From an uncultured Clostridia bacterium (GTDB taxonomy: Bacteria > Bacillota > Clostridia > Oscillospirales > Ruminococcaceae): 5,619 nt of DNA. Position numbers and translations under genes: made by a program. The DNA is taken from assembly GCA_937894185.1 (NCBI GenBank), contig CALCSA010000190.1:1-5619 (forward strand). The letters are read 5' to 3'. Each line of letters opens with the position of its first letter. Position 1 is the first letter of the stretch. The notes under the pieces were generated by a model. The model was not told the DNA's origin. It saw nothing but the letters and a program-made list of their open reading frames with translations, and did not search any database. Below, in pieces: positions 1 through 5,317 of the stretch.

Positions 1-709
1 GATTGAGATAGCTGAGAGTTTTGCGGTCGTTGGCTCCCAGAACAGTGTCAGGGTTGGCGGCATAGGCATCCACCCGCCGCCCGCCGGACACAGCGGCCTC
101 CACACAGTCGGTGAGATAGTATTCCCCTTGTGCGTTGGAGGAAGTCATCCTCTCCAGGAACTCCAGCAGAAAGGCAGCCTCGAACCAGTAGACCCCCGCA
201 TTGACCTCTTCAATTTCCAAGGTGTCCGCATCGGCGTCTTTTTGCTCCACAATGGCTTTGACTCCGTTAGCTCCCCGAACAATCCGGCCATAGCCCGTGG
301 GGTTGCGCAGCCGGGCGGAAAAGACAGTGACTGCGTTGTGCTGTGCCTTGTGCTGCTCATAGGCTCGGCCAATATCCTCGGACAGAACAAAGGGAGCATC
401 TCCATACAGCACGGCCACGTCCTCAAAGCCGCCGCTGCGGATGTACTCCTTTGCCATTAAAACCGCATGGCCGGTCCCTTTGCGATCGGCCTGTATGACG
501 TGGGTGTAATGCTCCGGCAGAATTGCCCGCACTTCCTCGTGGACCTTGCCCAGCACCGCAACGCAGTGCTCTACCCCCGCTTTTTCAAGAGCATCTGCTA
601 CCCACAGAACCATGGGGCGAAAGAGCACCTCTCCCAACACCTTTGGGTGGCTGGACTTCATCCGGGTTCCGTCTCCCGCGGCCAATACTACGGCGCAAAC
701 ATTTTGCAT
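1..709 (-). CDS. glmU: GlmU-type UDP-N-acetylglucosamine pyrophosphorylase, N-terminal uridyltransferase domain (partial)
   Basis: The enzyme transfers UMP from UTP to N-acetylglucosamine-1-phosphate in the cytoplasm, making UDP-GlcNAc for peptidoglycan and other wall polymers. In full-length GlmU a C-terminal left-handed beta-helix domain also acetylates glucosamine-1-phosphate; that half lies outside the window, so bifunctionality is inferred. Reading the minus strand from ATG 709-707 gives 236 uninterrupted codons. Visible motifs are the nucleotide-binding signature LAAGDGTRM (residues 9-17) followed by PKVL with Lys23, QADRKGTGHA (73-82), YGDAP with the metal-binding Asp104, NPTGYGRIVR (136-145), IVEQKD (153-158), VNAGVYWF with Asn170, GEYYLTD (195-201) and LGANDR with Asn227. 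These match the order and spacing of E. coli GlmU. The start is supported by GAGGTG five bases upstream of the ATG. The gene is divergent from ppdK. A stand-alone uridyltransferase without the acetyltransferase domain cannot be excluded from this piece. Confidence 0.93.
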   Translation of the reverse strand, partial: MQNVCAVVLAAGDGTRMKSSHPKVLGEVLFRPMVLWVADALEKAGVEHCVAVLGKVHEEVRAILPEHYTHVIQADRKGTGHAVLMAKEYIRSGGFEDVAVLYGDAPFVLSEDIGRAYEQHKAQHNAVTVFSARLRNPTGYGRIVRGANGVKAIVEQKDADADTLEIEEVNAGVYWFEAAFLLEFLERMTSSNAQGEYYLTDCVEAAVSGGRRVDAYAANPDTVLGANDRKTLSYLN

Positions 710-775
710 ACCATCACCTCATCCTTATCCTTGTCGGACCTGCGAAATATTCCTTAACTCGGGAAACTCCCCTCT

Positions 776-816
776 CCAAACCATGTGGCTCTTAAGAGCC
801 GGGGCTCCTGTTTTGG
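776..816 (-). promoter_or_regulatory. Palindromic stem-loop region in the glmU leader
   Basis: GGCTCTTAAGAGCC at 787-800 is a perfect 14-base palindrome (GGCTC, TTAA loop, GAGCC). It sits inside a larger potential stem formed by CCAAA (776-780) and TTTGG (812-816). A second GGCTC at 803-807 can compete for the GAGCC at 796-800, so two exclusive hairpins can be drawn. If transcribed, it lies about 70-110 bases upstream of the glmU start codon. A role in glmU control is inference. No known riboswitch class was recognised. Confidence 0.35.
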
Positions 817-981
817 AATATTGATTCGTGCTAATTAAAATTATTGCCACCTTATAATACATATGGTTCGGTTTACTCTATTATTATTACAATTTTTATT
901 GCCGTTTGCAAGTGGAAAAGAGCCAAAGTTCCGAAAACCTGCTGGAATGTCAAACTTTTTTCGCAAAACAAGATAAGTTAT

Positions 982-1017
982 TGGGAAATGTGTTATACTA
1001 TATCCCATGTTATGGGA
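982..1017. promoter_or_regulatory. Inverted-repeat cluster over the ppdK -10 and transcription start
   Basis: TCCCATGTTATGGGA at 1003-1017 is an inverted repeat with 6-base arms and a 3-base centre, placed at the predicted transcription start. A further TGGGA at 982-986 forms a second dyad with TCCCA 1003-1007, bracketing the -10 hexamer. This arrangement would suit a repressor operator, or a small hairpin at the 5' end of the message. No known regulator motif was recognised, and the arms are short enough to occur by chance. Confidence 0.3.
991..999 (+). promoter_or_regulatory. Extended -10 promoter of ppdK
   Basis: TGTTATACT reads as a TGn extension at 991-993 plus the -10 hexamer TATACT at 994-999, one mismatch from the sigma-A consensus. 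The -35 position 17 bases upstream (971-976, AGATAA) is poor, as is common for promoters that rely on an extended -10. Transcription would start near 1006, about 30 bases before the ribosome binding site and start codon of ppdK. Confidence 0.6.
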
Positions 1018-1027
1018 GAAAAATATT

Positions 1028-1033
1028 AGGAGG
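1028..1033 (+). promoter_or_regulatory. Ribosome binding site of ppdK, deciding between two starts
   Basis: A perfect AGGAGG lies 4 bases before ATG 1038 and 10 bases before the in-frame ATG 1044. Both distances are at the edge of the usual range. ATG 1044 gives an N-terminus starting MSKKYVYLF, which is closer to the usual PPDK N-terminus. ATG 1038 adds only Met-Gln. Either way the upstream in-frame ATG at 906 is excluded as the start. Confidence 0.75.
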
Positions 1034-1037
1034 TTAT

Positions 1038-2711
1038 ATGCAGATGAGCAAAAAGTACGTCTATCTCTTCTCGGAGGGCAATGCCACCATGAGGAACCTG
1101 CTGGGGGGAAAGGGCGCCAACCTGGCCGAAATGACAGGGCTGGGCATGCCGGTTCCCCAAGGTTTTACCGTAACCACGGAAGCTTGCACCCGCTACTATG
1201 ATGACGGCAAAAACATCGCCCCCGAAATTATTGATGAGATTTTTGCGTACATGGAAAAACTAGAGGAGATTACCGGGAAAAAATTCGGCGACCAGCAGAA
1301 TCCTCTGCTTGTATCCGTTCGTTCCGGCTCCCGTGCCTCCATGCCCGGTATGATGGATACCGTCCTGAATCTGGGCCTCAATGATACGGTGGTAGAGGGC
1401 CTTGCCGCTCAGACCCAGAACCCCCGCTTTGCCTACGACAGCTACCGCCTCTTTATTCAGATGTTCTCCGACGTAGTTTTAGAGCTGCCCAAGTCCAGCT
1501 TTGAGCGGATCATCGACGAAATGAAGGAAGAAAAAGGTATTCAGCTGGATACTGAGTTTTCCGACGGCGACCTCAAGGAAATGGTGCAAAAGTTTAAGGC
1601 CTTCTTTAAAGAGCAAAAAGGCTTTGACTTCCCCGCCGACCCCAAGGATCAGCTCATCGAATCCGTAACCGCTGTGTTCCGTTCCTGGGACAACCCCCGC
1701 GCCAACTACTATCGCCGCATGAACGATATCCCCTACTCTTGGGGTACTGCCGTCAACGTACAGGCTATGGTGTTCGGCAACTCCGGCGAAGATTCCGGCA
1801 CCGGTGTGGCCTTTACCCGCAACCCCTCCACCGGTGAGAACAAGCTCTACGGCGAATACCTGATCAACGCTCAGGGCGAGGACGTAGTGGCCGGTATCCG
1901 CACTCCCCTCACCATCGAGACCCTGAAGGATAATATGCCCGAAGTGTACCGGCAGTTTGCCGACACCGCCAGAAAGCTGGAAGTTCACTATAAAGATATG
2001 CAGGATATGGAGTTTACCATCGAAAAAGGCAAGCTCTACATGCTGCAAACCCGTAACGGCAAGCGCACTGCTGCCGCCGCTCTCAAAATCGCCTGCGATT
2101 TGGTCACCGAAGGCCTTCTTACCAAGGAAGAAGCCATCCTGCAGGTGGACCCCAAAACTCTGGATGCCCTGCTTCACCCTCAGTTCGAGCCTGCCGCCCT
2201 CAAGGCTGCTCAGCCTTTGGGTTCCGGTCTGCCCGCTTCCCCCGGCGCTGCCTGCGGGCGGGTAGTCTTTTCCGCCGACGACGCTGTAGAGTGGCATGGC
2301 CGTGGCGAAACCATCATTCTGGCCCGTTTGGAGACCAGCCCCGAGGATATTGAGGGCATGAATCTGGCCAACGGCATTCTGACCGTTCGTGGCGGTATGA
2401 CCTCTCACGCCGCTGTGGTGGCCCGCGGAATGGGACGTTGCTGTGTAGCCGGTTGCGGTGACATGGTTATGGACGAGCATGCCAAGCAGTTCACCTTGGG
2501 CGGCAAGGTGATCAAAGAGGGCGACTTTATCTCTCTGGATGGCTCCACCGGTAACATTTACGGCGAAGCGATTCCCACGGTGGAAGCTTCCATCAGCGGT
2601 GACTTTAACACCCTGATGAGCTGGGCCGACGAGGTGCGCCAGCTGAAGATTCGCACCAACGCCGACACCCGAAGGCATTGGCCTGTGCCGCACCGAGCAC
2701 ATGTTCTTTGA
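1038..2711 (+). CDS. ppdK: PPDK N-terminal fragment: nucleotide-binding and phosphohistidine domains
   Basis: This open frame of 557 codons is the part of ppdK that would be translated. Residues about 1-340 are the ATP-grasp-type nucleotide-binding domain. It has GGKGANLAEM with Lys25, VSVRSG with Arg95, GNSGEDSGTGVAFTRNPSTG, and MEF...LQTRNGKRT with Glu325 and Gln337; these correspond to Lys22, Arg92, Glu323 and Gln335 of C. symbiosum PPDK. Residues about 390-510 are the swivelling phosphohistidine domain. Its GGMTSHAAVVARG motif carries the catalytic His457, with Thr455 two residues before it at the place where PPDK regulatory proteins act in other organisms. True PPDK sequence stops at NADT (residue 544). 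The last residues, RRHWPVPHRAHVL, are out-of-frame product before TGA. The fragment lacks the whole PEP/pyruvate barrel, so it could not carry out the full reaction alone. Confidence 0.85.
   Translation: MQMSKKYVYLFSEGNATMRNLLGGKGANLAEMTGLGMPVPQGFTVTTEACTRYYDDGKNIAPEIIDEIFAYMEKLEEITGKKFGDQQNPLLVSVRSGSRASMPGMMDTVLNLGLNDTVVEGLAAQTQNPRFAYDSYRLFIQMFSDVVLELPKSSFERIIDEMKEEKGIQLDTEFSDGDLKEMVQKFKAFFKEQKGFDFPADPKDQLIESVTAVFRSWDNPRANYYRRMNDIPYSWGTAVNVQAMVFGNSGEDSGTGVAFTRNPSTGENKLYGEYLINAQGEDVVAGIRTPLTIETLKDNMPEVYRQFADTARKLEVHYKDMQDMEFTIEKGKLYMLQTRNGKRTAAAALKIACDLVTEGLLTKEEAILQVDPKTLDALLHPQFEPAALKAAQPLGSGLPASPGAACGRVVFSADDAVEWHGRGETIILARLETSPEDIEGMNLANGILTVRGGMTSHAAVVARGMGRCCVAGCGDMVMDEHAKQFTLGGKVIKEGDFISLDGSTGNIYGEAIPTVEASISGDFNTLMSWADEVRQLKIRTNADTRRHWPVPHRAHVL
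2669..2671 (+). other. Deletion junction in ppdK
   Basis: The ACC codon of NADT ends at 2669, a single C follows at 2670, and the GAA of EGIGLCRTEH begins at 2671. The missing segment would encode Pro plus about 11 residues ending in Gly-Ala, the first helix region of the PEP-binding barrel. The C at 2670 could come from either side of the break. No insertion sequence, long homopolymer or repeat is present at the joint. Confidence 0.85.
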
Positions 2712-3642
2712 GGCCGACCGCATCCGTGCCATGCGGGAGATGATTCTTTCCACCAATGTGGAACAACGCAAGGCTGCTTTGGCTAAGCTGCTGCCCATCC
2801 AGCGCAAGGACTTTGAGGGTATCTACGAGGCCATGGAAGGCAATCCTGTCACCATCCGCTACCTGGATCCCCCTCTCCACGAGTTCCTGCCCCATGAGGA
2901 AAAGGACATTCAGGAGCTGTCCAAACAGATGAACATTGAAGCTGCCCGCATTAAGGAAGTCATTGCAACCCTCCATGAGTTTAACCCCATGATGGGCTTC
3001 CGTGGTTGCCGCCTCAGCGTAGCCTACCCCGAAATTGCCGAGATGCAGACCCGTGCCGTCATCGAGGCCGCCATCAACGTACAGAAGAAGCATCCCGATT
3101 GGAAGATGGTTCCCGAAATCATGATCCCCCTGATTGGCGAAGCCAAGGAGCTTGCCTATGTGAAGGAGATTGTGATTCGGATAGCCGACGAGATCATCGC
3201 CGCTTCCGATGTGAAGGTCGATTACATGGTTGGAACCATGATCGAGATTCCCAGAGCCTGTGTCACCGCCGATGAGATTGCCAAGGAAGCCGACTTCTTC
3301 AGCTTTGGCACCAACGACCTGACTCAGATGGGCTTTGGATTCAGCCGTGACGATGCCGGAAACTTCCTCGGCCACTATTACGAGAAGAACATCTACGAAT
3401 CCGATCCCTTTGCCCGTTTGGACCAGAAGGGTATCGGCAAGCTGGTCGAAACCGCTGCCAAGCTGGGCCGTGGCGAAAAGCCCACCCTCAAGCTCGGCAT
3501 TTGCGGCGAGCATGGAGGAGACCCCAGCTCCATTGAGTTCTTCCACAAGGTGGGTCTGGATTATGTGTCCTGCTCTCCCTTCCGTGTGCCCATCGCCCGT
3601 CTGGCTGCCGCACAGGCCGCTCTGAAGTTCCCCAGAGCCTAA
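2671..3642 (+). CDS. ppdK: PPDK C-terminal fragment: PEP/pyruvate-binding barrel
   Basis: The frame from GAA 2671 to TAA 3640-3642 encodes 323 residues of the TIM-barrel PEP-utilising domain. The first possible ATG in it is at 2701, in the middle of the CRTEHMFF motif. Conserved pieces are EGIGLCRTEH with the PEP-binding Arg, RYLDPPLHEF, HEFNPMMGFRGCR, VPEIMIPL, GTMIEIPRA, FSFGTNDLTQM, and GICGEHGGDPSS with the catalytic Cys encoded at 3502-3504 (Cys831 in C. symbiosum). The usual C-terminus CSPFRVPIARLAAAQAAL is present. No ribosome binding site precedes ATG 2701, and the barrel's first strand-helix unit is missing. Independent production of a folded protein is therefore unlikely, and it would have no His domain to work with in cis. 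Confidence 0.75.
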   Translation, partial: EGIGLCRTEHMFFEADRIRAMREMILSTNVEQRKAALAKLLPIQRKDFEGIYEAMEGNPVTIRYLDPPLHEFLPHEEKDIQELSKQMNIEAARIKEVIATLHEFNPMMGFRGCRLSVAYPEIAEMQTRAVIEAAINVQKKHPDWKMVPEIMIPLIGEAKELAYVKEIVIRIADEIIAASDVKVDYMVGTMIEIPRACVTADEIAKEADFFSFGTNDLTQMGFGFSRDDAGNFLGHYYEKNIYESDPFARLDQKGIGKLVETAAKLGRGEKPTLKLGICGEHGGDPSSIEFFHKVGLDYVSCSPFRVPIARLAAAQAALKFPRA

Positions 3643-3671
3643 CGGCATCAAGGCATTTGAAGTTATAATAT

Positions 3672-3714
3672 ACAGGGTGTGTGTTCCGCAAAGAGCACAC
3701 ACCCTGTTCTTTTT
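3672..3714 (+). terminator. Rho-independent terminator after ppdK
   Basis: ACAGGGTGTGTG (3672-3683) pairs perfectly over 12 bases with CACACACCCTGT (3696-3707). Three more pairs, one of them a G-T wobble, close a 6-base loop at 3687-3692. A T-rich tract (TCTTTTT, 3708-3714) follows directly. It lies 30 bases after the ppdK stop codon, which marks ppdK as the end of its transcript. Confidence 0.92.
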
Positions 3715-3724
3715 CCAAAAGGCC

Positions 3725-3770
3725 CCTTTTCTGCCCGGTTGGGCAAACTTTTGAAAAGGTAGCTTTTTTC
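3725..3770 (+). terminator. Possible second, weaker terminator hairpin
   Basis: CCTTTTC (3725-3731) pairs with GAAAAGG (3753-3759), enclosing an inner hairpin TGCCC-GGTT-GGGCA (3732-3745) and a bulge of seven bases. A run of six T begins about five bases after the stem. It could catch read-through from the ppdK terminator just upstream. The bulge and the gap before the T-run make it weaker than a standard terminator. Confidence 0.35.
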
Positions 3771-3784
3771 TCTTACGCTTACTC

Positions 3785-3813
3785 TTTACATTGTGATACC
3801 GCCCTGATATGAT
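3785..3813 (+). promoter_or_regulatory. Sigma-A promoter of the MATE transporter gene
   Basis: TTTACA (3785-3790) and TATGAT (3808-3813) are separated by 17 bases, each one mismatch from consensus, with a TGn extension (3805-3807) before the -10. The transcription start would be near 3820, giving a leader of about 38 bases before the GTG start codon. The promoter follows the ppdK terminator, so the transporter is a separate unit. Confidence 0.85.
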
Positions 3814-3857
3814 AGGGAAAGTCAACTGTCAGCACCCTTACGGAAAGGACTGTTTCT

Positions 3858-5222
3858 GTGTTTCGCGGCTTCTTTGAAGATAAAGAATTTTTTCGTCAAT
3901 TTCGCCTGATTGCCCTCCCCGTTGCCGGACAAAACTTCATCAACTTTGCCACCTCCATGGCCGACACTTTGATGGTGGGCCAATTGGGGGAGGTTCAGTT
4001 GGCGGCGGTCAATCAGGCCAACCAGCTGGGCTTTATTATGAGTCTGCTTATTTTTGGGCTGGGCAGCGGCTCTAACGTGATGATTGCCCAGTATTGGGGT
4101 AAAGGGGATGTGGAGTCCATCCGCCGGGTGATGACTCTGATGTACCGGATACTGGCGGGCGTTGTGGCGGTTTTTACCGCTCTGGCTCTGTTTTTCCCCT
4201 ATCAAGTGGTGTCGATTTTTTCCAACTCCCCCGAGGTCATCGCAAACGGCACCGAGTTTTTGAGAATTGTGGGGTTGGGCTATCTTTTTAACTGTTTTGC
4301 CACCGCTACCATTATTATCCTCCGCTCGGTGGGCACGGTGCGGATTTCTTTGGTGGTTTACCTCAGCTCCCTGACCATCAACGTCTTCCTCAACTGGGTA
4401 CTTATCTTCGGGAATCTGGGCTTCCCCGCCATGGGTGTACGGGGCGGCGCCATCGCCACGGTACTGGCCCGGGTATCCGAGCTTATAATTGTTCTGATCT
4501 TTATGTTCCGCTACGAAAAGAATATCGGCTACCGCCTCAAGATGTTTGTGGAGAAACAGAACGGCCTGCTTAAAGATTACCTCCACCATGCCTCCCCCGT
4601 CATTATCAACGAGCTGCTGTGGGGCATGGGAATGGCCGCTGTCACCGCCATCATCGGCTGGATGGGAACCGAATTTAACGCAGCCTATACCGTCTGCTCA
4701 GTGCTGGCGCAACTGCTGTCGGTGGCCTTTAACGGAGCGGGAAGCGCCACCGCCGTCATCATCGGCAACACTGTGGGGGCTGGACAGCATCAGCTGGCCC
4801 GTCAGCGGGCAAATAAGCTGCTGTTCATCGGCATCCTGCTGGGAATGGGGACCACCATTGTCGTTCTGCTGCTGCGGGGGCCTATTCTGTGCCTTTACAA
4901 CATGTCGGCTCAGACCATGACCTACGCCTATCAGATCATGGGGGTGGTGGCGGCCATGTCCACTTTTCAGGCGATTTCCATGGTGGCTATTGTAGGAATC
5001 CTGCGGGGCGGCGGTGATTCACGCTACGCCGCCATCGCCGACGTTGTTCCCCTTTGGTTGGTTGCCATTCCTTTGGGATATCTCGCCGGCCATGTCTGGG
5101 GCTGGGCGGTTCCGGCAGTTTATGCCGCGCTCCGTTGTGATGTGGTGCTCAAAGCTTCGATCACTCTTCCCAGACTTTTGAAGGGAGGATGGGTCAAAGA
5201 TGTTACAAGAGTTATGGAATAG
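3858..5222 (+). CDS. MATE-family multidrug/Na+ (or H+) antiport efflux protein
   Basis: This is an inner-membrane transporter of the multidrug and toxic compound extrusion family, which exports cationic or amphipathic compounds in exchange for Na+ or H+. The 454 residues match the family's usual length and hydrophobicity, with about 12 predicted membrane helices in two six-helix halves. The first half runs to about residue 220, the polar linker to about 240, and the second half to about 430. Family marks are the first-helix ADTLMVGQLG with Asp36, the NWVLIFG...GVRGGAIAT block (179-201), SVAFNGAGSATAV...VGAGQ (288-310), and LRGGGDSR (382-389), close to the RGxGDT motif. The start is GTG 3858, with AAGGA at 3845-3849 eight bases before it. 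The next in-frame Met (residue 34) would destroy helix 1. The substrate cannot be told from sequence, and DinF/NorM-like subgroup placement is open. It has its own strong promoter; no terminator is seen before the downstream sigma gene. Confidence 0.93.
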   Translation: MFRGFFEDKEFFRQFRLIALPVAGQNFINFATSMADTLMVGQLGEVQLAAVNQANQLGFIMSLLIFGLGSGSNVMIAQYWGKGDVESIRRVMTLMYRILAGVVAVFTALALFFPYQVVSIFSNSPEVIANGTEFLRIVGLGYLFNCFATATIIILRSVGTVRISLVVYLSSLTINVFLNWVLIFGNLGFPAMGVRGGAIATVLARVSELIIVLIFMFRYEKNIGYRLKMFVEKQNGLLKDYLHHASPVIINELLWGMGMAAVTAIIGWMGTEFNAAYTVCSVLAQLLSVAFNGAGSATAVIIGNTVGAGQHQLARQRANKLLFIGILLGMGTTIVVLLLRGPILCLYNMSAQTMTYAYQIMGVVAAMSTFQAISMVAIVGILRGGGDSRYAAIADVVPLWLVAIPLGYLAGHVWGWAVPAVYAALRCDVVLKASITLPRLLKGGWVKDVTRVME

Positions 5223-5248
5223 TCCAATTTTCCCAACAATATACAAAT

Positions 5249-5271
5249 TATTACTTGACAATGCAGTAATA
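5249..5271. promoter_or_regulatory. Dyad over the -35 element of the sigma-gene promoter
   Basis: TATTAC (5249-5254) and GTAATA (5266-5271) are inverted arms of 6 bases separated by 11 bases. The TTGACA -35 element sits exactly between them. The layout would suit a dimeric repressor that blocks RNA polymerase. The arms are AT-rich and short, so the call is tentative. Confidence 0.3.
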
Positions 5272-5283
5272 TTGGGGTAGAAT
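5255..5283 (+). promoter_or_regulatory. Near-consensus sigma-A promoter of the sigma-70 family gene
   Basis: A perfect TTGACA (5255-5260) and TAGAAT (5278-5283, one mismatch) are separated by 17 bases. Transcription would begin near 5290, leaving a leader of about 28 bases. The promoter points to transcription by the housekeeping sigma factor, independent of the upstream transporter gene. Confidence 0.88.
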
Positions 5284-5317
5284 GTCGGTAATGAAGATGA
5301 TACAACGGTGAATTCTT

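Larger units (their letters stand above)
710..1037. other. Divergent intergenic region between glmU and ppdK
   Basis: These 328 bases contain no convincing gene. The left part (710-820) is the presumed untranslated leader of glmU, read on the minus strand, with small palindromes. The middle (about 820-900) is AT-rich and should hold the glmU promoter, but I could not find a well-spaced -35/-10 pair on the minus strand. TATAAT on the plus strand at 853-858 has no -35 partner at the right distance. The right part (about 970-1037) has an extended -10 promoter, inverted repeats and the ribosome binding site of ppdK. The reading frame of ppdK is open back to 906, but that stretch has no ribosome binding site and no similarity to the PPDK N-terminus. 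Confidence 0.7.
1038..3642 (+). pseudogene. ppdK: Pyruvate, phosphate dikinase, frameshifted by an internal deletion
   Basis: PPDK interconverts pyruvate, ATP and phosphate with PEP, AMP and pyrophosphate in the cytoplasm. In clostridia it usually links glycolysis and gluconeogenesis to pyrophosphate. The first part reads in frame from ATG 1038 to the Thr codon ending at 2669. The rest reads one frame over, from the Glu codon at 2671 to TAA at 3640-3642. In the family, NADT is followed by about 12 residues (a Pro, variable positions, then Gly-Ala) before EGIGLCRTEH; here a single base remains, so about 35 bp are missing. Restoring them gives about 879 residues, against 874 for Clostridium symbiosum PPDK. 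As read, translation ends at the TGA of 2709-2711 after 19 residues-worth of altered or shifted codons. The gene has its own promoter and a strong terminator. Sequence quality on both sides is excellent, so this is either a recent null mutation or an assembly artefact. Confidence 0.9.

Noticed and set aside
128..460. Open frames on the plus strand opposite glmU (also at 467-824)
   Set aside because: The minus strand carries a continuous GlmU reading frame with all family motifs, and the plus-strand frames have none.
853..858. TATAAT on the plus strand as a distal ppdK promoter
   Set aside because: No acceptable -35 hexamer is found at 15-19 bases upstream, in a region that is simply AT-rich.
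906..1037. 44-codon N-terminal extension of ppdK from ATG 906
   Set aside because: It would place the promoter and AGGAGG inside the coding region, and the added residues do not resemble any PPDK N-terminus.
2660..2711. Programmed ribosomal frameshift in ppdK
   Set aside because: There is no slippery heptamer. A shift would also not restore the roughly 12 missing conserved residues, so a deletion explains the data better.
1479..2807. 442-codon open frame on the minus strand opposite ppdK
   Set aside because: It is antisense to a strongly conserved PPDK sequence. Its protein is low in recognisable motifs and rich in Gly, His and Val, as expected from the mirror of GC-biased third positions.
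2605..3825. 406-codon open frame on the minus strand
   Set aside because: It lies opposite the C-terminal PPDK fragment and runs through its terminator. There is no ribosome binding site or family signature.
3822..4589. 255-codon open frame on the minus strand
   Set aside because: It is antisense to the MATE gene and its own promoter. The predicted protein is His/Gln/Asn-rich noise without motifs.
5277..5283. GTAGAAT as a SigH-type -10 (autoregulation of a SigH-like gene)
   Set aside because: It fits the loose RnnGAAT pattern, but no AGGA-type -35 lies 12-14 bases upstream, while TTGACA with a 17-base spacer makes a fully adequate sigma-A promoter.
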